In this document: positions 35,832 through 50,600 of the stretch, in pieces
Position numbering within the stretch: position 1 is the first letter of the stretch
How the letters are laid out: the number at the start of each line of letters is the position of its first letter
Origin: Astropecten irregularis
Taxonomy: Eukaryota > Echinodermata > Asteroidea > Paxillosida > Astropectinidae
Length of the DNA stretch: 64,000 bases
Reading direction: 5' to 3'
NCBI GenBank assembly: GCA_963971285.1
Contig: OZ020251.1
Coordinates: forward strand, 5,766,001-5,830,000
Notes under the pieces: model-generated
Told to the model about the DNA's origin: nothing
The model's input: only the letters and a program-made list of their open reading frames with translations
Databases searched by the model: none
Program-made: the position numbers and the translations under genes

Positions 35832-36747
35832 AACACGGGATCCGGAACAGCATTTTTTTTTTCCAATTTTTGTTTAACAATCACCCACTCGATCGGATAA
35901 CCTGACTAAAATCAAAGGGAAAATATCACATTGGCTATAACTGCAATTTTAACGGAGGCAATAGCCCGTTTGGAGCCTGCTAAGGTTTTCATAAGAAATT
36001 GCCTCAGCTAAATTTTGAATTTTGTAAAAGGTTTGTCCAGCAGCTTTCATTTTTTTTCAGGTGCAGCAGTTAGTCTTCAATCTACATTTTCCCAAACCCA
36101 CCTGCATAACACTGCTTCCCATACATGGTTGGTATCCTGAATATTATACATGTACATGTGTATTCAGAACAGTGTAGCCTGCGTAATCCATGGACTATGA
36201 TTCAGGCCCCTGAAGAGAATAGTTAGGTGCGGTAAACAGCTCTGGTCTATTGTGGTAAGGGTAGAGGGTTAGGGTAAATACTATACTATGTATAACTGCA
36301 AGCCAGAGCCAGATACTTAGGACACTGCCTTTTAACTAGTGGCTTCATTGAATCCGTATTTACAAAGGTTCCAGTGTTCCAGTTCTTGTCAAAGAAAACT
36401 TTTTTCTCACTCATACTTGTGGAAATGTACTTGTAATGTAGGACAAGGCTGAGAATGAAGTAACAACAATGATGGTTTTCTGGGCATGGAATGGACTTGT
36501 ATTCTGTACACATGTGTGCGTAGTAGTCTATGGGAATGTATGGAAGAAATAGGAAAGACAGTGCTTTGTCTTCGGTCAGATTAAATTCAACGCCACATTT
36601 GGTAAACTTGTGTATGTTAATGCATACACTGAAAAAAAGTACATGCATTCTCACTTTTCTCTGTTCTACATGTCATGGTAGATGTCTGCTGTACCCACTG
36701 GCAGTTCTGCGGTTGCTGGTTGACACGTAGGTGCGAAGGCATGAATT

Positions 36748-38212
36748 AAACTATCCAACAACGAATTTCGTCTACGCAGGACTCAATGCGTGTAACGCAA
36801 GAATAGTCAGCGCGGGAACTGCAAGGAATGTAAAGCTGACAATCGTCGGCATAAATCACAGACCTCAAACAGTGACGGGTGATAATGTCCTCCAGTGGAT
36901 CCATGTATAATGAAAACAATACAGGACCAAGTACAGAACCCTGTGGAACACCAAACTGAGCATTATCCCGAAGATATGTATGGAGTTGGAGCAAAGCAGC
37001 CTTTTGAAGAAATTTATCTAAAAATGAGCAATTTGAAACTGGACGATAATTAATAAAAACATTCTTATCTAAACCACTCATCTTAATCAAAGGCTTAATA
37101 ATCGCTTCTTTACACTCATCAGGGAAAATGCCAGAATCAAAGGAAGTGTTTGCAATATGAGCCAAAACAGGAGCTAAACTAGCAAGACAGTCTTTGACCA
37201 AATTTGTAGGCATCGGATCTAATGAACATGTCTTGGCAGGCATTCCGCGCACCACATGTAAAACATCATCTATACTTAAGGATTCAAAATTCTCAAAATG
37301 ACACATTGATTGAGCCTTAGTTTCATTATGAACATTATCTGAATTATCATGCAAATTTCACCGAATGTTATGCAAATTTTACCGAATGTTAACAATTTTC
37401 TGTTTGAAAAAACTAGCAAACATATCAGGCAAATCTGCAGACGCTAAGTCGGGTCAAAATGTGTCGTGATGACCTCTTAGAACGGATAATCTATCTACAA
37501 TTTAAAAAAGTTCTTTTGTATCAGCTGCTTGGATGCGATTACGGTGGAAACCAGCCTTAGCTTTGTTCAGTTTTTGTACGTATGCTGACTGCATTGCCTT
37601 GAAAATCTGACGATCGACTTCGAGCTTCGAATGCAGCCATTTCCGTTCAAGGCTCCTCAGAAGTCTCCGTTCTTCAATTAGATCCATCGAGAACCATTCA
37701 GCCCGAGGTTTGTCCGTTAAAGTTTTCGTGCAGGTTGGTGCTTGCTCTTCAATAGCATTACGGAGAGAAGAGTTGTAGGCTCGGCAAATGATGTTCACAT
37801 CAGTGCAACTTTGCCAGTCCCCAAGTGAAGAGCAAATTGAATCTTTTAATGATCCAGTGTCAAGGTTGTTCAGGACACGATGCTGTTTGACAACTTTCAC
37901 TGGTGGTGGACGATGCAGTGATGACGCAAAGTGAACTGCAGCATGATCAGAATGCATGGATGAATCAATCACAAAGTTAGACATCCAGGGGTAAGTAGCA
38001 CGGATTAAAACCATGTCAAGAGTGTGGCCTTTGACATGAGTTGGCCCAGTAACATGCTGCACCAATCCAAATGAAGTAAATAGGTCAATGAATTGTCCAG
38101 CCTCTGCACATTTGGGGTCATCAACGTACACATTCAGATCTCCTAAAACTACGAGATGACCCGGTGATGTTAAGGCATGTTCCATTAGAGTTCCAAATTC
38201 AGGCAAGAACAT
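36748..38212 (-). pseudogene. Broken CR1/Jockey-like LINE (copy B)
   Basis: Identical to 7087-8551, including the RT deletion. It lies in intron 1 of gene 1... more exactly, upstream of gene 1B and downstream of gene 2B. Confidence 0.85.
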
Positions 38213-40083
38213 TTTGACTGTAACTTTGTGACTTCTTAGTTTTCATTTAATTTTAGCTTACCCAAAACGAACTGATAATGGTGTTCAGCAAATATCATGA
38301 TTTCTTTGCTGTATTGACATGTACTCGGGACTGGTGTGTAATATGTCATATCATGGTTTATTAATAATGTACATGTAGTCGTCGTATTATTTTAAAGAGC
38401 TTCAAAGCATAATTTTGTCGGTACTGGGTGTGCATGCAATGCAGATTGGGTTGGTTGTCACTGCTTGGTGCTTCAACACGTATGAAACTTCTGTATGGTT
38501 TGTCTTTTACCATTCGTTTTTTTGAAATTCGTTTTTCCCCGTCGATTCCTATTGATTTGTAATCAACGCCAACAATTTTGACGGAATGCTTGAATGATGA
38601 TTGCTGGTATTCTTTTTGTTTATTAATTATGTTTTCGATAAAACATGTGATACATACATTTTTGTTATTTACTCTAAACACCTACGAAGGATCCGGATTG
38701 TCGTATTAAGGTGGGTTTAGTTGTCATTTTAACGCGTTGTAACATGTTGTCTATGAAGCTTTGCTGAAAACAGTTAAACCTTCATCGTGCATTCAAAAAT
38801 TAAGATAACCATGTGGACTCCGTTATACATTTTATTGCTGTTTTATTCACTCACCATAAATCACCATGCAAATACGTACAATATTTAACATTTAAATCCT
38901 ATAGATCTATACTTAAACTACATGTATTTATAATAGATAAATACTGTTTGTTTATTTCGTTGTTATTGTATGTTGGTTGTTTGTTAGATTTATTATGTTT
39001 GTTGGGGTGTTTGTTTGTTTGTTGGGGGGGGGTGTTTGTTTGTTTGTTTTCATAAATCGTGTAATTTACTAATGAATTGTTATGTTCAGTATATTTTTCA
39101 TGATGGATGTAAATAGCAGATCTCTGCTATTGGTTTCCAAATAAATAAATACAGAAAGAGATAAAGTTATAAATGGCATTGAATTAAGTAATTACAACAT
39201 AACACTATGGTTACAAGGCCTACCAAAACTACGAGTAAGATATCAACATCTGAGAGAATAGAGGCGGTGTATGTACAATTGTACGTGGCACACTAGAGCC
39301 TGTACATGCGGATTAGAATTCAGTGTTTTTTCTACCCTAGTAATAAAATTCCTTGACCAACTATGTATAACAAACCCTACTATCATTTAAAGTAGCCAAA
39401 GTCTGTTTAGAGTCCCACCAGCTAATTGGAATGAACGCCACTCAATGGAACTTTTGAAATGACTATAGACGAGTGAACAAGAAATAAACAACTAGAAGTG
39501 GTCACAAAGCTCAAACGTCAAAGGTTTGTTTCGCACAACATGGTGTGAATTAGAATTGAGCGCTACGTGCATATCACATAAAGGTATGGATGAGAATGTA
39601 TGATTCAACCATAATGTTAGTAAGGAGAAGAGGTAAAATTGTAACTAAGGTACGGCTATCATTGCTACTAAGACAGCAGTCGCGACTTTACATAACACAT
39701 TAATTTTAATACAAGAAATAATACGCGTATTCTGCCACGTACATCACCTAAAGCTTCCACGTCAATAATTTGCTTTAAATTAAACACCAGATGTATAGTC
39801 TACAATAACATCATAAAACTCACGAAACCCTTTTTAAAAATCCCCCTTATTCAGATTGAAGAAATTCATAAGATTGATTAATGGCTCTAGCTGATAAAAA
39901 CACTCTGCATCACAATTTGTTTAACATAATTGTCTTATGATATCTGTAACTACCACGAAACAAAACAAATTTTTTTTTTTTTTTTTTACAATTAACCGTT
40001 TTTGTAATGAATAGTGATTTTCATTATTACAACACCAAGTCTTAAAAACCACTACATAACGAATAGGGACACCACCAACTTAG

Positions 40084-40155
40084 GGCTGGATAGCTCTGTA
40101 GGTAGAGCGACTGTACGGTGATCAGGAGGTCGCCGTTTCGAATCCCGCTCCAGTA
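40084..40155 (+). repeat. tRNA-like sequence (copy B of 10423-10494)
   Basis: Identical to the copy-A sequence. Confidence 0.45.
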
Positions 40156-41616
40156 TTTTTTTTACCTTTCAAATCTTTTTTCAGTTAGAAACCTTTTTTT
40201 ACGGTAGACACCGGGGACCCCTCCTTTAGAGTAATACTTGACAAACAAAAACTCTTTACGTTTTACTAGTGCGGCTGATATTATTGGTGATTAAAGAATA
40301 ATACTCAAATAGCAAAGAAGCATTAACAAGAAATAAATTGAAAGATTGTAAACTAATTTTCATGAAATACAAAATTGTTTGTTTTATTATTAGTTTATTA
40401 CTTTTGTAAAGTTATGTTGAACAATATTAAGGGATGATTGTACAATTTAGTGTAATATCATTTTGTCTATTATTTTGAGCTCATTAATTAATATGACTAT
40501 CGGCCTTGAAGTCAAGCATGCAAACTTTGCCAAGACACCCCTGTTTACTGCCTCACAGTGCTGCAAGTTTCACGACATCAAGACGTTAATGCGATTTTCG
40601 TCTTCACATAGAACATTATTTTTATGAACTTAGATTTAAATCATTAAAGTTTCATCATTATTGTCAACCAAGTTTATAAAGCACATACAGTAAGTTTATG
40701 CCTGTGGTATAGGCAGAATATTGTGCAGTTTGTTTTTCTCATTTTCGAGATGATGTTTCGTGTTGAAAGTTTATTACTGGTGCGTTCGTTTAGCTTTCTC
40801 GAACGAAGCTAAACGAACTGTATATTTTTGCATGAGCTGTATTGCTGCGACGGCTGTTTGCTCTTCGTGGAACTTGCACATTCACAGATTGAACATACGC
40901 GGAGATTTCTGGTATACACAGTGTCCTTACGGTAGCCTGTCTGTACACTGACAATCCATTACTTGACCTTATACAGTGGTCATCCATCACTTTACTCAAT
41001 AGTCCATTACTTTTCCTAATTATTTAGTTACTAGTTACCGCGTTCTTCCATATCTACACCGTTGGGGCAATACCATAATTCTTGCAATTTGTACATTGTG
41101 TATAATAATTATGGCTTATACGATACGTTAAATCAACTGAATCAAATGCTAAAGTGAAATGCAAATGTACCTGAAGGCCAAATTTGAAGTCAGTCTTTAT
41201 TTATTTAAAATTGTTGTTTTCCCTTTTGTTAAGGAGATATTCCTAAATCGTTTGCAGCTGTGATAACGATAATCTCTTTTAAAGTGGACAAACCCTGCCA
41301 ATAGGCTTTGGCTCTATAGACTGACCTTGTACTATTATTTCAAGTTCCGTCATAACGTTACCTACCCAATGTGCAGTATTTAACTTCCTTATAATAATGA
41401 AAACGTGTAAGCCGAAACCCGAAACATGGGCGTCGTGAACTAATGTTGGGCGGGTCAATAGTGACGTCAATTGAGTCGTGTATTTGGACGATCATATTGA
41501 AGTGAATATTGGCGACGTGGGGAACGTCGTTCATTTTGGACGTGGATATTGACTATCAAACAACGCATTTGTTTATATCTCACAAGCTGTATACTGTTAC
41601 CGTGAGAGAAAATAAA

Positions 41617-44600
41617 TTACTGACATCCGAGCAACTCGAGTCGCATTTTGACATCCGTTAGCCACTCAACAGGTTCAATACGCACGACTGTCGCAACGAT
41701 GCTCTGATGAAACATATTGATGAAAGGAGTTGTAGCATCGTCGATGTTACCATCAAAAACCTGCATGTAGAGATTATAACCAAACATCTCTTAGCAGTTC
41801 TGAACTGTACAAAACTTAATCTGAACGATTTCAGAAATTAGTAATTATCAATAGCAACCTGCCCATCAGCAAAAACAATGACCTGAAACTTAAGCAATGC
41901 TTATAGTAAGAAGGGCCTGATGCGTTTCGATCCTAGCAGGATCTTTTTCGAAAATAACGGAATTGATTTCAATTTGTTGTTTGATTCTTAGAGGCTTGAG
42001 AGAGCGTACATCAAAATGGAAACAAGTTACATCGTCTGACTTAGGGAGGATACGGTAATTTGGCAACTGAGCCGTACTTCCCCTCGAATGTACACAACCT
42101 ATTTACCACCTCACAACATTCAACAACTGTTTTCTTATGCCACGTGTCGTCTTGTTTAGGTTTAGGTTTTCGAAGAAATCTTCGGGAATGGTGCTCAAAT
42201 CCTTGACTTAAAATGACTCGAGCTGCACACCCGAGCCGTAGCTATAAAGAATTTCCCTGCAATTTCGTTTTAACTGTTTCCTACAACCCAACCCACATTA
42301 CACACATGTACTTCATACACCATACTACAATGGGTTAAAAGCTTTGAATGAGGCGGGAGCGATGTTTAGTTCTTGTACGTAGGCTCATGTATGCAAGCAA
42401 GTGATCGGGATTTGACCGATGAAATTCCTCAATCTAATGATGTGGTAAAACATACCTTGGTGACTCCGTTATCATCGGTTACGTATTGGTAGGTAGAGGA
42501 GGCTTGCTCCTTGTACGACACCTTGAACCTCGTTACGCGATAATTATTGGGTCCACCTTGAGAAATGACTCCTCCCACCACTGTACTATCAACCAGGTCA
42601 ATTTCAAGCCAGGAATCGGTTTCACCATCTCTTAATAACAATAGGAAAGTACAACAATGGGTGACAACTCATGAAGCATATCAATTAGACCAGGGGTCAA
42701 TTTCACCAAACTTATCGTAACTTATTATTAGTCGTAAGAGTTAAGATGCATTGCTGCCCTTCATAGGACATCCCCTACGAATGGAATAACAGAAATGAAC
42801 ATTTCAGCAAAGTACCATCAATGGCTATTAAGAAATTATCATGATACCTACAATGCTGACTGCCAGTATTTCTCGGAGTTCAAACGCCCATCATAGGCCT
42901 CGTGATACTCGGCTTCACTCGATGCAGTCATACGATCATCAGGAATGCTGCCGTCTTCAATGCCCAGTGGCGCTGGGTTGGTGCAAGCAACTAATTAAAC
43001 GAATCAAAACATATTCAAATGTACAGTGGCATCAGTGGAAATAGTCTGAAATTAAAATTTAACATGAATATCACCTTTTTTTTTCCTTTCCGGTGGTCGC
43101 TGGTTCTAATGCCGCTCTAGCCAATTTTTGTTTGTTAACTTTTCACTGATTTCAAATTAATGAAGTCAGTTTCCATTGTGTTTATTTGATGATAACCTTT
43201 GCTCTTTGTTTTGTAAAAAAAAGGAAAGTGGAAAACTGTACCTTGCTCCTCAGTAGTTGGTTCCTCGGTAGTTGGTACCTCGGTAGTTGGTTCCTCTGTA
43301 GTTGGCTCCTCGGTAGTTGGTTCCTCGGTAGTTGGCTCCTCGGTAGTTGGTACCTCGGTAGTTGGTACATCGGTAGTTGGCTCCTCGGTAGTTGGCTCCT
43401 CGGTAGTTGGCTCCTCGGTAGTTGGCTCCTCGGTAGTTGGTACCTCGGTAGTTGGTACCTCGGTAGTTGGTACCTCGGCAGTTTGCTCCTCTGTAGTTGG
43501 CTCCTCGGTAGTTTGAACCTTGGTAGTTTGTACCCTGGTAGTCGGTTCCTGGGTAGTTGGCACCTTTGTAGTTGGCTCCTTGGTAGTATGCACCTTGGTA
43601 GTTGGTACCCTGCTTGTTGGCACTTTAGTAGTTGGTTCCTCGGTAGTTGGTTCCTCGGTAGTTGGTACCTTGGTAGTTGGTACCTTGGTAGTTGGTACCT
43701 TGGTAGTTGGTACCTTGGTAGTTGGTTCCTTTGTATTTGGCACATTGGTTGTTTGTTCTCCGTCCATTTTGTTCTGAACAATTTAAATATAATAAAATTA
43801 AAACTTAGTTATTCATATACTTTTGTTCTTTCGATATCAATCAACCTCAGTCGGTTTCGAATAATATACGTCATTGGCCGCCATGCACAATAACTGCACA
43901 CGCGAAACAATGCACTTAATAATTAAGGCATTTATATAGCGTTCTTACACAATGGTATCACAACGCTTAGTACTTCAGTACACAGGCAACGTAAAGTGTC
44001 CTGCGCGTAACCACGGACAGCATAGACAAACTTGATAGCCAACCACGTGATTTTATGGCGTCGGTGAAGAACCAATATAGCCTTATATTCTCGGAATATT
44101 CAAGCCATGTACGTTAAATCAGTCGCACGATCCATGTTCGTTTAAACTTATTCAATTGTTTTGGCTGTGATTCATGTTGAAATCTGCTAACCACCATGCC
44201 CGACTAGGTTTGGGTGGCTCAGACTTACGATGAATTAAATGTGGTGCTCTAGATTAATTCAATACGGGGGTTACAAAATAGTAGGCCGCCATGAGTTTGC
44301 AACACGTTGGCCAATATGTCGACAAACTACGCATCTTTCCACATGCGCAGTTTGTCGACAAAAATAATTCCGCGGATTTTGATTGGCCAACGCGTTGCAA
44401 AATCATGGTGGCGCATTTTTGTGAATCGCACTATAGTCCCTTTATATGGATAAAGGGTCTCTCAATCGCACGTATTTTCAAACAATCAAACGGGATAGAG
44501 TTTGCTTGATTGGTGTACCCCTGTTGGAGTGTTGGAGGTCTCACCGGGTAAAGCAAGATAAAAACAAAGGTTAACACCGATAAGGATGGAGGAGTTCGTT

Positions 44601-47600
44601 TCAGTTCGTCTCTATAGGTGAAGACAATTCTGCATTTGGAGTACTCTTTACGGTAATGCTGTTAGCCTGGGACTTAATCTCACTTCCAAACTCTCTTGGG
44701 TCAAGTATATTCAAAGTATTGCCAAAAGGGCTTCCCAACGCCTAGGCTGCCTGTATCGGGTACGGCAGTACATTTCCCCTGCCATCTGCCATTTTGTTCC
44801 TGTACAAGTCTACCATACTACCTGTCATGGAATACTGTTCTCATATCTGGGATGGCTCCCCAGCCTGTCATCTATCCCTTCTCGACAGAATCCAGCGTCA
44901 TGTTGTGAACTTGATTGGTAAAGACCTAGCATCGTCCCTGGAACCTTTATCCCATCGGCGCTCAGTTGCTTCACTGAGCCTTTTTTACAGATAAACCATG
45001 GAATGTGCTCCAATGGTATTTCAACGGTTGTACCACCTAACCGGTCATCTGGTCGCACAACTCACTTTTCTTGCAGTTCCCATCCTTTCTCTGTTACAAT
45101 CCCCAAATCAAATACCTCAAGATATTCCTCGTTTCTTTTCACCAATCACTGCCTCACTCTGGATTTCCCTACCCTCATCCTGTTTTCCTACAGAATATGA
45201 TCTGTCCCAATCTCAACATAATTTTAATAATTTTCTTGCAAATAGCTCTGGTTTTCTCTCTCCTTTCCTTTAGACATCGCCTTTGAGTGGCCCTTTCGAG
45301 CTAATTCCAGACTTGTATAAAATAACAGAAAACAAATCATAATTCAATAGGTCCCAATCATTTCCTTTCGTGGCTTCTGCTTTTATCCAGTTATCTTATT
45401 CTTTACCAAATTCACAAGCTAACCACCCGCTAAACATCATTGTAAGCACCAATTTAAATTTAATTAATTTATTTGTTAATTATATTTAATGTCAATAGGA
45501 TGTTCTTCTTTCCGACTAACTGATTTGAGATTATATCAATTACTCTGAAATCCTCAAAAGGACGACACTTCCATGACTTATGCACTAAAATGAATATAAT
45601 AAACCCTTATTGTTCCCTTGTTAAGAAGAAGCTGAACCAAGCTGAAGTATTTTTTTTAAGTTTGTATTGTTTTGACAGTCATTGTCAAGTGGAATCCGCC
45701 AGAAGGAAAAATATAATCCATAAGAACATATGGTGTACCAAAGACGACACTTCTCGTTGCTCCCTGAAGGGGCGACACCGACGGTGACCTCATACTGCGT
45801 CGCCGTCGTTGAGGGCCTCGGGAAAGCAAGTGGAAGTGGATGCACGGACCGTCATACATGCATACGCATGGCAATGTACCTACCCCAACATTTTGCGCCT
45901 GCTGGTGGATCAGCCTCTTAATGCTAGTTGCCATCGAGTTTGGGATCCTTTGCTGTCAGGCGGCCATGACCTGCAGCATGTTTTTCACCTTGTACCTTGT
46001 AGAATTTACTTCCGAAAGGTCCTCCAGGGACTATAATGGAAGTTCAGAAGATGGGAAGAAGATGCAGGTTTAGAGGTGGGATGAAAACTCTACAGTGATA
46101 TTCTGGGTAAAACCCAAAGAATCATATTGGGACTGAAAACCCAATCCACTTGTGGACCAAGCTGGAATAGAACATGGTCCGCAGAGGTGAAAGGCGAGGA
46201 AAGAACCGCTACACCAACCTGACTCCCTGTACCCGTCAGAGTGGTATGTCTAAAGCAGTCCAAACAGGTGTGTAATGGAAAGGAATTTAGGGAAGCAAAT
46301 CAAGGACCAAAAAAACGGAATCCAGTCCCTCACACAGAAACAGGACAGGACAGGAATGTCCTAATCTCTTCACAGAGTAAATAGGACGGGAAGAGGTAAT
46401 ACAACCGTTTCGAGGAAGAAAGTACTGCCTCTACCCCTATTTGTGGCAGATTACCAACCAAGGCGGTCCCGCCGCCAAGATGGGGCACACGGTCTACCGC
46501 ATGCCTGCCCACACAGACCGGTACCTACACAGCACTTCCTTCCATCATCCCTGCATCAAATCATCAGTCAACCGATCCTTAGTCCAACGAGCCCACAACA
46601 TCTGAAATCCATCACACATCCAATAAGAACTCAAGCACATCTCCAGGATCCCCTGCGAATTTTGGAAGGTAAACATTGGCGAGACTGGTCGGAGCCTACC
46701 GACCAGTCTTAAAAAAACACGTTGCCCTTGGATGCAGGGGTCTCTACGAGAAATCCGCTACCATCAAGCACTCCCACGAGAAGTACCACATCATCAACTG
46801 GCAAGCTGCTCAACACATCGTTCCACTCAACAGATGGTACCCAAGAAGTATCAGGGAAGCAGTAGAAATAAACACAACACAGTTCCGTACGACAATGACT
46901 TCCTCATCAGCAGCATCTGGCACCCCTCTTACAACAAGCCAATGGGTCACCTATACCCACGGCTTCTAGTTCCTCACCCCACCACTCCTAGTTCCCTACT
47001 AAGACGCTTTAATGCTCGCACTGAATTACCATTCATTTAGAAGGATTTCACGTAATCCAGCCGTTCCACTCCAGTGCATCCTTGGAACTTATATTCAGCA
47101 TCATCGAAGTGAGGCAACCAGTCACTCTCCAGAGGACGAACAGAGCACACTGTTCGGAACGACGAGATAGTAAGCCGTATGCATAAAAATAAGCCATTGC
47201 TTGCAAGCAAAAGCTTTTGCAGCTGCAAGCTATTGTTTAGAGATAAGCAATTGCTTTAAAAAAACATATGCATAAAACGAACCTTTTGCTTTCTCTTATG
47301 AGCAATTGCTTACCTTTTTTGAAGCTCCGTCATAACAGCTTGAGCTCTTGTTCAATGTGATGTTTGCGTTTAGTCATCATGTTCATGATCGTAATTATCA
47401 TAATTAATGAGCTGAGCCCCATCCTTCAAGATGTCCACACCCTAAAGCACATCTTCAAGGAAAAAAAAATGTGACCTACAAACAGCCCCCTAACCTCCGA
47501 GCCCATCTGGTCAGCAGTACCCTCACCCTCCCCAACAACATTGGTACCACCCCATTCAACAGTCCCAGATGTCAACTTTGCCCACACATAAACACCAGAA

Positions 47601-50600
47601 AGGATATCACTGGACCTAACAATGTCATGTACTCAATCAAGGGATCATTTAACTGCACATCCAGCAATGTTGTTTATGCTATAACCTGCAGACTGTGTCC
47701 CACTGCTGTGTACATTGGACAGACTGGACAGTCACTAAGGCAACGCATGAACAACCACAAGTTTGACATGAGGAACAGGAACAGGAACACAGAAAAACCT
47801 GTGGCTGAACACTTCAACCTTCCAGTCCACTCACTCAGCCAATTATCAGTTGCAGTACTACAACAAAGGAGATTCAAGAACTGGATGGAGAGAGAAGCAG
47901 CTGAACAAAAGATCATCCAAAGACTAGACTGTATCAATAGAGGATTAAACAGGGACTCTGGTTTCTTGTCACACTACATCAGTGACACATCATTACCTTT
48001 TGTCCAGACCACAGCCTTGGACCCCATATGTATACCTTGCTTGATGATGCCACTTCACTGCATCTGATGAAGTAGTTGTTGCTACGAAAGCTCATGCTCT
48101 TTTTAAACTCTAGTTAGTCAATATAGTGCTACTTGTATTTTGGTATTTTATATGATCGTAAGAGAAACCCCGAAGTTGTACAGGAGTAGAATAAATTGAG
48201 AAGAAATAGCTCCGGCGACCTATCGCAAATTATTCTGTTTGTGTTTTGTTTTCGCTCTTATCTTCATGTTGGCATTTTTGGTTTTTCATCCATCCGTTTG
48301 CCAATACTGGTCATGATCCATGAATGGTGTTCGCGGCGTGGCGTTCTTATTGTTGAAACCTCGAGCAAAAGGTTTAAGCAGAAGCAAAAGTTTATGCATA
48401 CTGATTTAAGCAATTGCTTAAGCTTGATATTTTGTGTGACAAGCAATTGCTTGTGCTTGAGGCATTTGCTTGCAAGCAATTGCTACTTTTTATGCATGCG
48501 GCCCAATGCCACCGGTCTGACAAGCAATTGCTTGTGCTTGAGGCAATTGCTTGAAAGTAATTGCTACTTTTTATGCATATGGCAGAATGCCACCGGTTCT
48601 TCTCAGAACCACACACTCTCACTGAATAGATTAAATGGTGTCACCACAAACTTAACTTATTGTCTTTCAGTACTTCCACCATGCAAAGCTTTAAGTCCTA
48701 TTTATAACGCTGCCATAGATAGGGCCAGTGATAGCTCATCCGATGTAATGGGGACCCGTCCATTATAAGCATAGGGGTGTCTATATCTGCCGCTTTGTTT
48801 AAGTTTAACATAAAATCTGGGAGTTTCATATCAACCATTCCAAAATACTACGATAAATGTAAGATCTCAATTTATTTGGCAATTGACACAAGAGAAATAA
48901 CAAGCATGATTTTGCGGAACGTGAACGACCACGAATAATCTGAATCGGCTTCGAAGAATGGAGTGTGCACTGGTTTTATTCTAATTTGTAACGGCAATTT
49001 TCCTAGAAATATGCTAATTGCTACGCACTCGCTCCTTCTCCCGTGAATTTTCATATGTCTATATTCTTATCCAATCAGACTTATCCGTCCAATTTCGGTA
49101 GCTACTATCATAGCCTGTCTACAACCTCACGGTCGATGCACGTTATTCAAGTCTATTATCGGAATCGCGCTTAGTCTTGATCCAAGACCGATATTACCGT
49201 TTGTCCCACTCCGACAGCACCGATAGAGGGGGGTATATAATCAACGAACTCGCTGGCCTGCTGCCACTGGTACCTGTGCCGCCGCTGGTACGCGTGCATG
49301 CTGTGAACGAATATCGGTCTTGATTCAAACCTCCAAACGACCCGTGAAATTCCGAGGACATTCCAAGCATACCTCAAATACCTGCTTTCTATGCACTAGT
49401 GACATGTGACGTATGAGTGTTATATGAATGAATGCGTCTGGTAACTAGTGTTCTTGTAATGTTGTAATGTGAAGTTTAATGCTATGCCTATGCAGTATAA
49501 CGTAATTTCATTCTCTCTTGTGCTATGGTTGTATCTGATGCCCTAACATTTGCCGCCCAAAAATTGAATAGAATTCTCAGTTTTAAATTTATCAGTCGAC
49601 TGCTATGAAATTGGCTCCAACCACGGTGCTCTATGACTTGTTATGTATACTATGTTTATTACGCATCGACCATCGTGTGACCAGACTGTATGAAAAACAA
49701 TCTGCACTATTGCGCTTGCGTGATTATTCAAGATCGATCGAATTTAAATATATACATATTCATAACCTCATACCATGCGGGGGGTCTTCGCCTGGGCTAT
49801 GATTTGCTTCAAGACTGGCATATTGGAAGCATACCAGCGGCGGCACAGGTACCAGTGGCTGCAGGTCATCGAGTTCGTTGCATTATAGCCCCCTCTATTG
49901 GTGTTATCGGACCGGGACAAACGATAATGCCAGTCTTTGATCAAGACTAAATCGCGCTCCGTTACGGACTGAGAATACCTGCTGTCGTCGCGTTCTTACA
50001 AGTAGGACATAATGCAGAATGTACCAGATAATTACACCAGCGTATCGAGTGGCAGGGAGCGGCGGTCGCGACCGCTCAATAACAACAGACTTAATTTCAA
50101 GTATATGCTGGTAGTAGTCTATCGCTAACCAGTAGGCCCTACATTGCAGTATTTTCATCAAAGAACAGCAAATCTCCTGTCCGTTTATTTTGCCTATCAG
50201 AAAATGTCCGAGGATGAGCTAGTCTGCTTCTCGTTTTATTAATTTTTTGTGTGGAACGTATAGAGATATCAATTTACATACATACAGAAAAGTGTACTAT
50301 ACTGTGAAGCTTTTATCGAATTATAATGACCAAACCTACCATGAATTCGTAGTACTTAAATCGTTCGTCATTTTCCAGGTTACCAGGATCATCTTCGCTT
50401 GATTCCCGGTTCAACTCGCAGATTCCAGACTCTTTGGCGTAGTTAAATGACGCGCAGTGGGAGTGCCTGGCGCACAGTGCCGAGCATCGCATGGCTGAAC
50501 TGACGGCCGATTTCTCGCTGATAACACTGCCGGCAAGTCGCAAACCATCCCGCTTCGTAAATGTGCTTTGCCGGTGCTTCACTTGACAGAGAGTCAAAGT

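Larger units (their letters stand above)
29662..46468. repeat. Copy B of the large recent duplication (matches 1-20799 minus the LINE)
   Basis: Offset 29661 up to 43867 and 25669 afterwards; the 3,992-bp step is the LINE absent here. I noticed one substitution in the first 14.2 kb (5585 A against 35246 G), none up to 19912, and seven near the right end (copy A 19913, 19914, 19959, 20261, 20384, 20395 and 20652). All copy-A features recur here at these offsets. The sequence on each side of 46468/46469 reads through a Penelope-like element, so this is probably the original right border. Confidence 0.95.

Noticed and set aside
48196..48768. 190-codon plus-strand ORF
   Set aside because: Runs through the AAGCAATTGC foldback and its 81-bp tandem repeat; peptide repeats mirror the DNA repeat and no domain is seen.
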